Positions 40,720 through 49,993 of a DNA stretch of 64,000 nucleotides are shown piece by piece (the stretch's first letter is position 1; each line of letters starts with the position of its first letter). Source of the DNA: Endozoicomonas sp. G2_1 (GTDB taxonomy: Bacteria; Pseudomonadota; Gammaproteobacteria; Enterobacterales; Alteromonadaceae); assembly GCF_017744155.1 (NCBI RefSeq), contig NZ_JAGHQT010000014.1, positions 31,008 to 95,007 of the forward strand, in the 5' to 3' direction. The position numbers and the translations under genes are program-made. Below the pieces are notes generated by a model. It saw only the letters and a list, made by a program, of their open reading frames with translations, had not been told where the DNA came from and did not search any database.

Positions 40720-41601
40720 TTATTTTTGTTTAGCGTTGTCTTTCAAGTAGTGGAAAAAGTCACTGTCCGGTTTAACCACCATGATGTCGCTTTTGCTGTT
40801 AAAGCTGTTCTCGTATGCTTGTAAGCTTCTGAAGAAACCGAAGAACTCCGGATCTTGCTTATAGGCATCGGCGTAAACTTTTGCTGCAAGCGCATCACCT
40901 TGACCGCGAATCTCAAAAGCTTCTTTTTGTGCCGTTGCTAGCATAACTTCAACTTTTGCATCGATAGTTGCGCGAATAATTTCTGACTGCTCTTGACCTT
41001 TAGAGCGGTGCTCTTTAGCCACTGCAGTACGTTCAGCGCGCATACGTTCGTAAATTGAATTACTGATTTCAGAGGGTAAGTTAATCGCTTTTACACGCAC
41101 GTCAATCACGTCAATACCTAAATCTTCACGTGAGCTGCGAGCACTTTCCAACGCTTTTTCCATCACTTCTGAGCGGTCGCCAGAAACGATTTCTTTGATA
41201 GTACGAGTACCGAATTCAGTTCTCAAGCCATTGTTAACTTTCTGTTTTAACAAGGCACGAGCATTTTCAATGTTACCTGAAGTTCTCAAGTAATAAGTTG
41301 AAAAGTCCGCTATACGCCATTTAACGTAAGAGTCGACCATTAAGTCTTTTTTCTCAGAGGTCACAAAGCGATCTGGCGCTTCATCCATGGTTTGGATACG
41401 AGCGTCGATCTTTTTAACGTCTTCGATTAACGGTATCTTGAAGTGTAAACCCGGTTCAAAGACCAGCATTTCGCCATTGCTGTCACGCTTGATCTTATTG
41501 AATTGGAAAACGATACCGCGCTGTCCTTCGTTAACCACAAATACTGCAGACACACCTAGTAGCAACAAAGCAGCAATAATAACAACTAATAGATTCTTCA
41601 T
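40720..41601 (-). CDS. hflC: FtsH modulator HflC
   Basis: SPFH-family membrane protein that with HflK forms the cage around FtsH protease. 293 aa, N-terminal TM anchor (LLVVIIAALLLLGVSAVFVV), then the periplasmic SPFH domain (GQRGIVFQFNKIKRDSNGE; EPGLHFKIPLIEDVKKIDAR) and a C-terminal coiled coil. Starts three bases after the hflK stop. Confidence 0.97.
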   Translation of the reverse strand: MKNLLVVIIAALLLLGVSAVFVVNEGQRGIVFQFNKIKRDSNGEMLVFEPGLHFKIPLIEDVKKIDARIQTMDEAPDRFVTSEKKDLMVDSYVKWRIADFSTYYLRTSGNIENARALLKQKVNNGLRTEFGTRTIKEIVSGDRSEVMEKALESARSSREDLGIDVIDVRVKAINLPSEISNSIYERMRAERTAVAKEHRSKGQEQSEIIRATIDAKVEVMLATAQKEAFEIRGQGDALAAKVYADAYKQDPEFFGFFRSLQAYENSFNSKSDIMVVKPDSDFFHYLKDNAKQK

Positions 41602-41604
41602 TGC

Positions 41605-42768
41605 TTAGTTTCTCCCGCTGCTAAATCTGTCAGTACGGCCGCTGCTGCGACCACCAGTTGAGCTTGGTGACGTGGTGGTCACTGGCACTCGGCTTAAATC
41701 GTTTGGTTGCGTTTGAATCACGCGCGGCGTTTGGCCTGATGACTGATTCATAATTTTGTCTAATGGCAAGTACATCATGTTATTACCGCCCTCAACGTCA
41801 ACCACAACTTTACTGGTATTACTGTAAACTTTTTCCATAGTACCTAGGTATAAACGCTCACGAGTAACCTCTGGCGCCGCTTGGTATTCTGGTAAAATTT
41901 TGTTGAAACGTGCAACCGCACCTTCAGCGTCAAGTACTGTGCGCTCTTTGTAAGCAAGGGCTTCTTGTTCTAAACGCTTAACACTACCACGAGCACGTGG
42001 TTCGATACCTCGGGCATAAGCTTCAGCTTCGCGAATGTAGCGAATTTCATCTTCTTGTGCAGCAATAGCATCATCAAAAGCATCTTTAACCGCTTCAGGT
42101 GGACGGGCATCTTTAAAGTTGACATCAACTACAAGTAGGCCCATGTTGTAACGTTCAATAATCTGGTTTAACTCAGACCATACCGCTTGACGCACTTGCT
42201 CACGACCTGAGGTTAACACGTCATCCATTTTTGAATGACCAACAACGTAACGCAAAGCACTGTCTAAAGCTTGACTTAAACTCTCGTCGGCATCAGTCAC
42301 ACTGAAACGATAATTGCGAGGGTTTTCAACGCGGTATTGCACCTGCATTTCAACTTCAACAACGTTTTCGTCTTGGGTTAACATAAAGCCATTAGCTGGT
42401 AAGGTGCGAGTAGTTTGCACATCTACCGGAATTACTTGCTCAATGAAGGTCCACTTCCAGCTTAAGCCTGGCTCAACTTCACCAACGTACTCACCAAAAC
42501 GCAATTTAATACCGCGTTCAGCTTCTTTAATGGTGTAGATACAGCTAAAACCATATACTAACAATGCAGCAATTAAAGCAATGGCAAACAAAGCGCCGGA
42601 AAAATTATTGCCAGAGTTTTGCGACGAAGAGTTACCACCGCCAAAAACGCCACCAAGTTTATTGCCTAAATCTTTAAATAAATCATCTAAATCTGGTGGT
42701 CCTTGGTTATTGCCACCTTTATTTTTCCAGGGATCTTTATCACCTTTCCCCGGTTCGTTCCAAGCCAT
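41605..42768 (-). CDS. hflK: FtsH modulator HflK
   Basis: Partner of HflC in the FtsH supercomplex. About 387 aa from ATG 42768 (MAWNEPGKGDKDPW, the conserved start; GGAG 7 bases upstream); an earlier in-frame ATG adds four residues. The N-terminus is Gly/Asn-rich (PPDLDDLFKDLGNKLGGVFG), followed by one TM helix (ALFAIALIAALLVYGFSC), an SPFH domain and a low-complexity Ser/Thr/Arg tail. Confidence 0.96.
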   Translation of the reverse strand: MAWNEPGKGDKDPWKNKGGNNQGPPDLDDLFKDLGNKLGGVFGGGNSSSQNSGNNFSGALFAIALIAALLVYGFSCIYTIKEAERGIKLRFGEYVGEVEPGLSWKWTFIEQVIPVDVQTTRTLPANGFMLTQDENVVEVEMQVQYRVENPRNYRFSVTDADESLSQALDSALRYVVGHSKMDDVLTSGREQVRQAVWSELNQIIERYNMGLLVVDVNFKDARPPEAVKDAFDDAIAAQEDEIRYIREAEAYARGIEPRARGSVKRLEQEALAYKERTVLDAEGAVARFNKILPEYQAAPEVTRERLYLGTMEKVYSNTSKVVVDVEGGNNMMYLPLDKIMNQSSGQTPRVIQTQPNDLSRVPVTTTSPSSTGGRSSGRTDRFSSGRN

Positions 42769-42828
42769 CTTGCTCTCCACTCTCTAAAATAAATAAATCG
42801 GTTTTATGCTGAGCACTAAACCATAAAA

Positions 42829-44115
42829 CTAGTGTTGAATAAAGCTCTCGATCGTCGCTTTGTCCTGCTTAACAATTCGATTCCACTCGCGAGCAGGTAA
42901 TTTAATGTCCAATAAACAGTTACCTTGGTCGTCGTAATCTTCTTCGGTAATGCAGTTTAGTTGGTATAAGGCACCGCGCAATTTACCCGCACTCGGCGGT
43001 ATTTTTAATTTGTGTTCAACAACTTGCTTACCCAAGCGCTCTGCTAGCGCTTGAAACAGCAAGTCGATACCAATGTTTGCTTGTGCTGACAACCACACTT
43101 TTACTGGCATCCCTTGTTGGTCGCGTTCAATACGCGGCTCGACATCGTCGAGTTTATCAATTTTGTTACAAACTAATAATTGCGGCACTTCACCGGCGTC
43201 GATCTCATTTAATACTTCTTGCACTTGCTCGATATTTTGATCGCGTCGGTCATCGGCAATATCCACTACGTGTAGCAATAACTCAGCTTCACGGGTTTCA
43301 GTCAGCGTTGCCTTAAACGCCGCGACCAAATCGTGAGGTAGATGACGAATAAAACCAACGGTATCGGCCAATATCACCCGACCGACATCGTCTACTTCAA
43401 TGCGACGCAGCGTTGGGTCAAGCGTCGCAAAAAGCTGGTTAGCTGCGTACACACCCGACGCTGTAATGCTATTGAACAAGGTTGATTTACCGGCATTGGT
43501 ATAACCGACTAGCGAGACCGTTGGTATTTCAGCACGATTGCGCGAGCGCCTGCCCTGCTGCCTTTGCTTCTCAACCTTTTCTAAGCGCTTGAGAATATTA
43601 TTCATGCGCTCACGAAGTAATCGCCTATCCGTTTCTAACTGGGTTTCCCCCGGACCGCGTAAGCCAATACCACCTTTTTGGCGTTCTAAGTGAGTCCAAC
43701 CGCGAATCAAGCGCGTGCTGATATGTCGCAGCTGAGCTAACTCTACTTGTAACTTACCTTCGTGGGTACGAGCGCGCTGAGCAAAAATATCTAGAATCAA
43801 CGAGGTCCGATCAACCACCCGACATTGACACAAAGCTTCAATATGCTTTTCTTGCGACGGCGACAAACTGTGATTAAACAGCACCACATTTGCGTCAAAA
43901 AGCTTAACCGCCTCTGCCACTTCCTCGGCTTTGCCGGTACCGACAAAATACTTGGGATGTGGTGCATAGCGCTTGCCAGTAACAACGGTAAGTGCGTTAA
44001 CGCCTGCCGACGAGACCAGCATTTCAAATTCTTGTAAATCTTCCCGCGAGTTATCGTCGGGGAATTCTAAATGAACAAGTATCGCTTGCTCACCTGCCTG
44101 ATAACGATCAAACAA
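42829..44115 (-). CDS. hflX: Ribosome-dissociation GTPase HflX
   Basis: GTPase that binds the 50S subunit and splits stalled ribosomes under stress. About 428 aa from TTG 44115 (MFDRYQAGEQAILVHLEF, matching the E. coli N-terminus); GGAG lies 8 bases upstream. A TTG six codons earlier is also in frame. HflX domain with a Gly-rich RQKGGIGLRGPGETQLETDR, G1 GYTNAGKST, G3 DTVGFIRHLP, G4 NKID. It follows hfq by about 33 bases. Confidence 0.96.
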   Translation of the reverse strand: MFDRYQAGEQAILVHLEFPDDNSREDLQEFEMLVSSAGVNALTVVTGKRYAPHPKYFVGTGKAEEVAEAVKLFDANVVLFNHSLSPSQEKHIEALCQCRVVDRTSLILDIFAQRARTHEGKLQVELAQLRHISTRLIRGWTHLERQKGGIGLRGPGETQLETDRRLLRERMNNILKRLEKVEKQRQQGRRSRNRAEIPTVSLVGYTNAGKSTLFNSITASGVYAANQLFATLDPTLRRIEVDDVGRVILADTVGFIRHLPHDLVAAFKATLTETREAELLLHVVDIADDRRDQNIEQVQEVLNEIDAGEVPQLLVCNKIDKLDDVEPRIERDQQGMPVKVWLSAQANIGIDLLFQALAERLGKQVVEHKLKIPPSAGKLRGALYQLNCITEEDYDDQGNCLLDIKLPAREWNRIVKQDKATIESFIQH

Positions 44116-44148
44116 ATGAGCAACTCCAAACAATACCAGTTTTAATCA

Positions 44149-44415
44149 TTATTCTTGATTATCCGACTCTTGGTTTGCACCAGAAGTATTGGTAGGTGCA
44201 GACATATTTGGCACTGCACGTGCGGGTACAACTGTAGAAATGGCGTGTTTGTATACCATTTGGCTAACAGTGTTTTTTAATAAGATGACAAACTGATCAA
44301 ACGACTCAACTTGACCTTGTAGTTTGATGCCGTTAACTAAATAAATTGCCACAGGAATACGATCACGACGTAACGCATTCAAAAATGGGTCTTGTAAAGA
44401 TTGCCCCTTTGCCAT
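44149..44415 (-). CDS. hfq: RNA chaperone Hfq
   Basis: Hexameric Sm-like protein that pairs small RNAs with mRNAs. 88 aa, with Sm1 [20 protein letters not shown] and Sm2 region [12 protein letters not shown]. The C-terminal tail (about 20 residues) is shorter than that of E. coli. AGGGG ribosome site. The 108-base gap to miaA could hold a separate hfq promoter, as is known in E. coli. Confidence 0.97.
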   Translation of the reverse strand: MAKGQSLQDPFLNALRRDRIPVAIYLVNGIKLQGQVESFDQFVILLKNTVSQMVYKHAISTVVPARAVPNMSAPTNTSGANQESDNQE

Positions 44416-44523
44416 TATTTGGCCCCTTTTGTTATTGTAAATGAATATTTTAAGTTACAGCTACTACTAACGCACATTTGGTATTTCAGTAATTTATAAT
44501 ATAGCTAACTGATTAATTAGCCG

Positions 44524-45465
44524 TCAATTTTTAAAATTATCAACCAGTGATAAAACGCGCTGTAAATTGTCTTTGTCTTCCATCGTTAGCCAGTTTACCC
44601 CTGACCAACTGCGGAGCCAAGTTAATTGTCGCTTTGCGAGCTGCCTAGTTGCACAGATGCCGCGAAAAACCATTTCGTCTAAATCGCACTCGCCGTCTAG
44701 GTATTGCCACATTTGTCGGTAACCAACACAGCGGATAGACGGCAAGTCCGGATGTAAATCCCCACGCGCTTTTAACGCTTTCACTTCCTGTTCAAAGCCT
44801 TGGGCAATCATTTGCTCGAACCTCAATGCTATACGTTCATGCAAGGTTTTGCGTTCACTTGGCGTAATTGCCAGTTGTAAAACATCACCACTAAGCGCTT
44901 CGCCTTTAACGGCAATTAATTGTGACAAAGTGTTTCCAGCGATTCGATAAACCTCAATTGCCCGCGTTAATCGCTGCGGGTCGTTTGGATGAATACGCTC
45001 GGCTGACTCAGGATCAAAGCTCGCTAACTCTTGATGCATCGCATCCCAGCCTCGCGCTTTGGCCTCGGCTTCAATTTGCTGACGAACGTCACTATTAGCT
45101 TCCGGCAACTTCGAGATACCTTCAACCAAACTTTTAAAGTACATCATGGTGCCGCCAACCAACAAAGGGATACGACCACGACTTCTAATTTCGGCGATCT
45201 CAGCCAGCGCATCGCTGCAAAATTCAGCCGCAGAATAAGATTCTGAAGGATCTCTGATATCAATTAAACGGTGCGGATATTGAGCTTGTTCAGCCGCTGT
45301 TGGCTTAGCCGTACCAATATCCATACCGCGATAAACTAAAGCAGAATCAACACTAATAATCTCGCATGGCAAGGCGTCGTATAACTCCATGGCCAACGCT
45401 GTTTTACCCGAGGCTGTCGGTCCCATTAAACAAATAACAGGAGGTAATTTTTCACTAGTAGACAT
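44524..45465 (-). CDS. miaA: tRNA dimethylallyltransferase
   Basis: Adds an isopentenyl group to A37 of tRNAs reading UNN codons. 313 aa. P-loop [14 protein letters not shown] near the N-terminus, [17 protein letters not shown], the substrate loop [12 protein letters not shown] and [13 protein letters not shown] are all diagnostic. Between mutL and hfq, the conserved order. Confidence 0.97.
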   Translation of the reverse strand: MSTSEKLPPVICLMGPTASGKTALAMELYDALPCEIISVDSALVYRGMDIGTAKPTAAEQAQYPHRLIDIRDPSESYSAAEFCSDALAEIAEIRSRGRIPLLVGGTMMYFKSLVEGISKLPEANSDVRQQIEAEAKARGWDAMHQELASFDPESAERIHPNDPQRLTRAIEVYRIAGNTLSQLIAVKGEALSGDVLQLAITPSERKTLHERIALRFEQMIAQGFEQEVKALKARGDLHPDLPSIRCVGYRQMWQYLDGECDLDEMVFRGICATRQLAKRQLTWLRSWSGVNWLTMEDKDNLQRVLSLVDNFKN

Positions 45466-45495
45466 AATCGCCCAGAATAAAAAAGGATAAAAAGG

Positions 45496-47406
45496 TTAAT
45501 TCAACTGATGTATTGCTGATGTAAGGTCAACAGCGACGGAATTCAAGAGCAAACTAGTATCAAATTGTTGTTTCAGTTGATTTTGTGCCTCACTGAAAAA
45601 ACCGGTTAAATTAATCGAGCTAAAATCTTGTGGAACCATCAGCTGAGCGAGATATTGGCACCACTGACTTTCACTCATGGCAACTGAGTCATCGTATTGG
45701 CTCAATAACGATAGCAAGGCTAATACGGTTTTACTTACATCTTGCTGCCGCAACAAGGCGGGAAACTGCCTAATTTGAATGTTTTTATCAGCCTGCTGTA
45801 AAACAATACCACTGTGTTTGAAATAGTCTTGATATTGCTCAATCAAGCCAAGCTGTTGAGCAGACAGTGTTAGCTTAACGGGTAACAACAAAGGCTGACT
45901 CACTAAGCCCGAGGGCCACAACAATTGTATATGGCTCAATTTTACTGCCGCAGCAAGCTTAACCAAAGACAACAAGCGCACTTCGCCAGCAATATTAATC
46001 ACCGCATAATGAGGAGCAACAAAGCTAGTTGCCGATAAAGTATCAGTAACTTGAGCGCCAATTTGAGTACTAATATCAGCTTGAGCTTGCTCACTTGGTT
46101 CTGGCTCATTAACCGATGACGCTTCGCTGATATCACTTAGCTCAGCGAGATCAGACAATGGCGTCATCAGTCGCTGGTAGTTATCTCCAGCTTGTTGACT
46201 AACACCACTTGCGTAACGCTTACTACCGTAATCAGCTGAGCGAGTTTGACCTGCCGAACTTGATTTTAGTGGCGTGACATATTCTTGATAACGAGTACTG
46301 CCAAGTTGACCTTGGTATTGAGCGCTTGGTTCATTAACCTGGTGACTTTGGCGAACTGCTGGTTGCTGTTCTGGATATGCCTCGCCCTCAGGTGCTAATG
46401 CCAAACTTAGCTCTTGTTCTAGGGCTGTGCGACAAACCGATAAAATAAAGTCGTGAACATAGCGTCCTTGATGAAAACGTACTTCGTGTTTAGCGGGATG
46501 AACGTTGACATCAACTTCGCAATAGTCGAGATTCAAAAACAAAACAAAGGCCGGATAAGACTCGTGCGGCAGTAGCTCGGCATAGGCTTGGCGAATCGCG
46601 TGATTAATCAGCTTATCGCGCATCATACGTCCGTTGACATAGCTATAGCACAAATCGTTTTGCTTGCGATAAAAACTCGGTTTTGCCAGCCAACCGACCA
46701 ATTCTAAACCTTCGTGCTGACAGCTCACTTCAAGCGCGTTATCAATAAAGCTTTGTCCGCATACTTGAGCAACCCGACGGCTGTATTGGCTCGCTTGCTT
46801 AGCTGCGCGATATTGTTTAACCGTTTTACCGTTGTGAACTAGGGTGAAGCCAACATCAAAACGCGCCAGTGCGATGCGCTTGATCACTTCTTCAATATGA
46901 CTAAATTCAGTTTTCTCGGTGCGAAGGAACTTACGCCGTGCTGGCGTGTTGAAGAACAAGTCGTTCACTTCAATCGTGGTGCCATCAGGGTGTGCCGCTG
47001 GCTGCACGTTGACCGCCATATCTCGACCTTCAGCCATGGCTTGCCATGCCTGCTCTTGTTCAGCTGGCTTTGAAGTGAGTGTTAAACGGGCAACAGAACT
47101 AATACTGGCTAAAGCTTCACCGCGAAAACCCAAACTACTAATGGCTTCCAAATCGTCGAGATTTTTAATTTTACTGGTGGCATGACGGCTCAGCGCTAGA
47201 GTCAATTGCTCTTTAACAATACCACAGCCGTTGTCGGTAATTTTGATTCGCTTGGCGCCGCCTTTATCAATTTCAATACGCAACTGGGTCGCCCCAGCAT
47301 CGAGACTGTTTTCAACAAGTTCTTTAACAACCGAGGCTGGCCGTTCTACTACTTCACCAGCGGCAATTTGGTTCGCCAAACGAGCCGGTAAAATCTCAAT
47401 GGTCAT
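45496..47406 (-). CDS. mutL: DNA mismatch repair protein MutL
   Basis: GHKL ATPase linking MutS recognition to MutH/UvrD in mismatch repair. 636 aa. N-terminal ATPase motifs ENSLDAGA, DNGCGI and FRGEALASISSV; a long Ser/Gln-rich linker (about 340-455); C-terminal dimerisation domain. The DQHA-type endonuclease motif is not visible, consistent with the methyl-directed type that relies on MutH. Downstream of amiB by 29 bases. Confidence 0.96.
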   Translation of the reverse strand: MTIEILPARLANQIAAGEVVERPASVVKELVENSLDAGATQLRIEIDKGGAKRIKITDNGCGIVKEQLTLALSRHATSKIKNLDDLEAISSLGFRGEALASISSVARLTLTSKPAEQEQAWQAMAEGRDMAVNVQPAAHPDGTTIEVNDLFFNTPARRKFLRTEKTEFSHIEEVIKRIALARFDVGFTLVHNGKTVKQYRAAKQASQYSRRVAQVCGQSFIDNALEVSCQHEGLELVGWLAKPSFYRKQNDLCYSYVNGRMMRDKLINHAIRQAYAELLPHESYPAFVLFLNLDYCEVDVNVHPAKHEVRFHQGRYVHDFILSVCRTALEQELSLALAPEGEAYPEQQPAVRQSHQVNEPSAQYQGQLGSTRYQEYVTPLKSSSAGQTRSADYGSKRYASGVSQQAGDNYQRLMTPLSDLAELSDISEASSVNEPEPSEQAQADISTQIGAQVTDTLSATSFVAPHYAVINIAGEVRLLSLVKLAAAVKLSHIQLLWPSGLVSQPLLLPVKLTLSAQQLGLIEQYQDYFKHSGIVLQQADKNIQIRQFPALLRQQDVSKTVLALLSLLSQYDDSVAMSESQWCQYLAQLMVPQDFSSINLTGFFSEAQNQLKQQFDTSLLLNSVAVDLTSAIHQLN

Positions 47407-47435
47407 TTATATCAAGCCTTAGCGAGAAAGTGCCA

Positions 47436-48755
47436 CTAGGCACGAGGGATTTTTAAGGTTTGGCCAATTTTAACTACATTTGAGCTTAAATTATTGACTG
47501 ACTTTAATTGATTCACCGAGACTTTATAGCGCTGCGCCAGCACCGACAGTGATTCGCCGCGAGCAACCTTGTGCTTGCGATAACCAACTGACGCGTAATA
47601 GCTATCTAACGGTGGATTTGCCGAAAAGTAATTTTTCACGGAATTGGCAATTGCATTGGCTAATTTTTCTTGGTGCTTGGCACTTTTTAATCGGCGCTCT
47701 TCACCCGGATTTGAAATGAACCCGGTTTCTACCAACACAGATGGGATATCAGAAGATTTCAACACCGCTAGACTCAAGCGACCTGGCTTGGGTTTGTGCA
47801 TTTTCGTCACTTTTTTCAGCTCACCGACAACGTGCTCGGCGAAGTCGTAACTGCTGGCCATTGTATGTTCTTTTTTCATGTCAGCCAGCGCAATAGCCAA
47901 ATTATTATCTTTAGTCTTTTTAATGGTTTCGCCAGCGCCCCCCAAAAGCTCCGATTGCTTTTGACGATTTGAAATCCAACGACTCAGTTCAGCGTTGGCG
48001 CGTCGGGTTGCTTGTACTAACACTGAAGCACCGCTGGGCTTGGGCGAGGTAAAAGCATCCGCGTGAATTGAAATAAGCAAGTCGGCTTTGTATTTGCGAG
48101 CGAGTTCGGTTTTGCGATTGTGATTAACGTAATAATCACCTTTGCGAATCATCACCGCTTTTAAGCCTTTTTCTTTGTTGATAACGCGCTGTAATCTCTT
48201 CGCTATCGCCAAGGTAATGTGCTTTTCATAGGTGCCTTTTGGCCCGATTGAACCGGGATCATCACCGCCATGCCCCGCGACAATGGCGACAATGATATCG
48301 CGTTTTTGATTACTTTTAGGCTGATGGGTTGCAACCGCTTTTTTCTCTTTGTCGTACAAATCAACTACTAAACGATCGCCGTATTGGCCAGCAGGGCCAA
48401 GTGGAAAGACACTGGTACGATAGTCTTTAGCCAACTCAAGCACTAAGCGGGTAGTCCCTTTTTTACTTTTGCTGGTGCGAATGCGCTTAATGCGTTTGTC
48501 GTTTTTGGCTAACTTGGCAAGTGCGACAGTATTTTTACTGTCTTTAAAATCAATAACTAAACGCTGCGGTTTAGTCAGTGAAAAATATTTGTATTCAGGC
48601 TTTTTCGATAGGTCAAAGACTACGCGAGTACTATCCGGCGCCGGCCAAACCCGAACGCCTTTAATCGAGTTAGCAGCATAGACAAGTTGGCCTAAGCCGA
48701 GTGCGGCGATTAAGCTGAAGAACAACACTAAACGGTTGAATATTTTTGTCGTCAT
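47436..48755 (-). CDS. amiB: N-acetylmuramoyl-L-alanine amidase with LysM
   Basis: Septal peptidoglycan amidase, 439 aa. Signal peptide ending LVYA; AMIN domain (about 30-125, VRVWPAPDSTRVVFDLSKKP); zinc Amidase_3 domain with AGHGGDDPGSIGPKGTYEKH, LISIHADAF and the activity Glu in LVETGFISN; C-terminal LysM (HKVARGESLSVLAQRYKVS). Needs EnvC/NlpD-type activators. Conserved tsaE-amiB-mutL order. Confidence 0.96.
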   Translation of the reverse strand: MTTKIFNRLVLFFSLIAALGLGQLVYAANSIKGVRVWPAPDSTRVVFDLSKKPEYKYFSLTKPQRLVIDFKDSKNTVALAKLAKNDKRIKRIRTSKSKKGTTRLVLELAKDYRTSVFPLGPAGQYGDRLVVDLYDKEKKAVATHQPKSNQKRDIIVAIVAGHGGDDPGSIGPKGTYEKHITLAIAKRLQRVINKEKGLKAVMIRKGDYYVNHNRKTELARKYKADLLISIHADAFTSPKPSGASVLVQATRRANAELSRWISNRQKQSELLGGAGETIKKTKDNNLAIALADMKKEHTMASSYDFAEHVVGELKKVTKMHKPKPGRLSLAVLKSSDIPSVLVETGFISNPGEERRLKSAKHQEKLANAIANSVKNYFSANPPLDSYYASVGYRKHKVARGESLSVLAQRYKVSVNQLKSVNNLSSNVVKIGQTLKIPRA

Positions 48756-48812
48756 TAACTACTAACTCTGTAATTTGCAGTATGCGTGCGATTAATTGAT
48801 TACTTAAGTTGA

Positions 48813-49292
48813 TTAACCGATATTGACCAAAGCAGTGACCAATTGTTCCCCTAAGTCACTGTGAGCTATCAAAGAAAGTTCTCTTTGCTCATCTTTATAA
48901 GCCATATTAATGGTAATATCTGGATTAGCCAAGAGCCCCTGACCTTTTTCTGGCCACTCAATAAAAGCGCAACTCTGCTCGGCAAAATAGTCTCGAATTC
49001 CCATAAACTCAAGTTCTTCGGGATCAGCCAAACGGTATAGATCAAAGTGATAGACTTGCCAATCGCCCAGTTCGTATGGCTCAACTAAGGTGTAGGTCGG
49101 GCTTTTAACATTGCCAGTATGCCCCATTGCTTGGACAAAACCTCGCGTTAGCGTGGTTTTGCCGGCACCTAAATCGCCGTTTAGGTAAACGACTATCCCT
49201 TGATTTAACTGATTTTTTACTGCATCAGCTAAAGTGTTACCAAATGCAACTGTCGCTTGTTCATCCGCTAATATTTGGTTTAATTGCTTCAT
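48813..49292 (-). CDS. tsaE: tRNA t6A synthesis ATPase TsaE
   Basis: Small ATPase needed with TsaB, TsaC and TsaD for N6-threonylcarbamoyladenosine at tRNA position 37. About 159 aa from ATG 49292; AAGTGG just upstream serves as ribosome site, so the GTG at 49298 is probably part of it. Walker A GDLGAGKTTLTRGF, and the family YTLVEPYELGDWQVYHFDLY and EWPEKG motifs are present. Confidence 0.95.
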   Translation of the reverse strand: MKQLNQILADEQATVAFGNTLADAVKNQLNQGIVVYLNGDLGAGKTTLTRGFVQAMGHTGNVKSPTYTLVEPYELGDWQVYHFDLYRLADPEELEFMGIRDYFAEQSCAFIEWPEKGQGLLANPDITINMAYKDEQRELSLIAHSDLGEQLVTALVNIG

Positions 49293-49373
49293 AACCACTT
49301 AAATAGATATCACCCGTGTAAATAATTCTTGTTATTATGCCATTTACTGACCAAATCACCAATTGCAAACAGA

Positions 49374-49982
49374 ATGACCACTTCGGCAAAAATTTACACC
49401 ATAGGTTACGCCACAAAAGCGCTCGATAATTTCATCCAACAGCTTAAACGTTACCGCATTGATGTGGTCGCCGATGTTCGTTCTGTGCCTTATAGCAAGG
49501 TCTTTCACGACTACCATCGCGAAGCAATTCAAGGAGCGCTCAAGCAACATGGTATTCGCTATGTTTACCTAGGCGACGAACTCGGTCCGCGCTCTAAAGA
49601 GCCTAGCCATTACGATGATAGCGGGCAAGTACAGTTTGACCGATTAATGCAAGCACCATTGTTTAAAGACGGTATCGAGCGCTTGTTCAACGGGTTAGAT
49701 AAGGGTTTTAGCATAGCGTTAATGTGTGCTGAAAAAGACCCTGCCACTTGTCATCGCAGTTTATTAATCGGTTACTTCCTCGAACACTACCAAGACGCTA
49801 AAAAGCTCGAGATTTTGCATATTGATCACTTTGGTGAACTAGAACAACAAGATCAATTGGAGCAACGCTTGTGTCAGCATCACGGTATTGAAATGGACTT
49901 ATTCATGAGCGCAGAAGAGCGCCAGCAACAAGCCTATCAATTGCAGCTAAAACAAACCTCATATCGCAAACCTGTTGAATAA
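49374..49982 (+). CDS. DUF488 family protein
   Basis: Protein of unknown function, about 202 aa from ATG 49374 (MTTSAKIYTIGYATKALDNF, the family start); the longer TTG-initiated frame adds unsupported residues. Hallmarks are ADVRSVPYSKV, YLGDELGPRSKEPSHYDD and LMCAEKDPATCHRSLL, the latter a Cys-Ala-Glu-x-x-P-x-x-CHR pattern that is invariant in the family and suggests a nucleic-acid or thiol-dependent enzyme (inference). On the opposite strand to its neighbours, between tsaE and nnr, which are adjacent in E. coli. Confidence 0.88.
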   Translation: MTTSAKIYTIGYATKALDNFIQQLKRYRIDVVADVRSVPYSKVFHDYHREAIQGALKQHGIRYVYLGDELGPRSKEPSHYDDSGQVQFDRLMQAPLFKDGIERLFNGLDKGFSIALMCAEKDPATCHRSLLIGYFLEHYQDAKKLEILHIDHFGELEQQDQLEQRLCQHHGIEMDLFMSAEERQQQAYQLQLKQTSYRKPVE

Positions 49983-49993
49983 TAAAATAGCCG

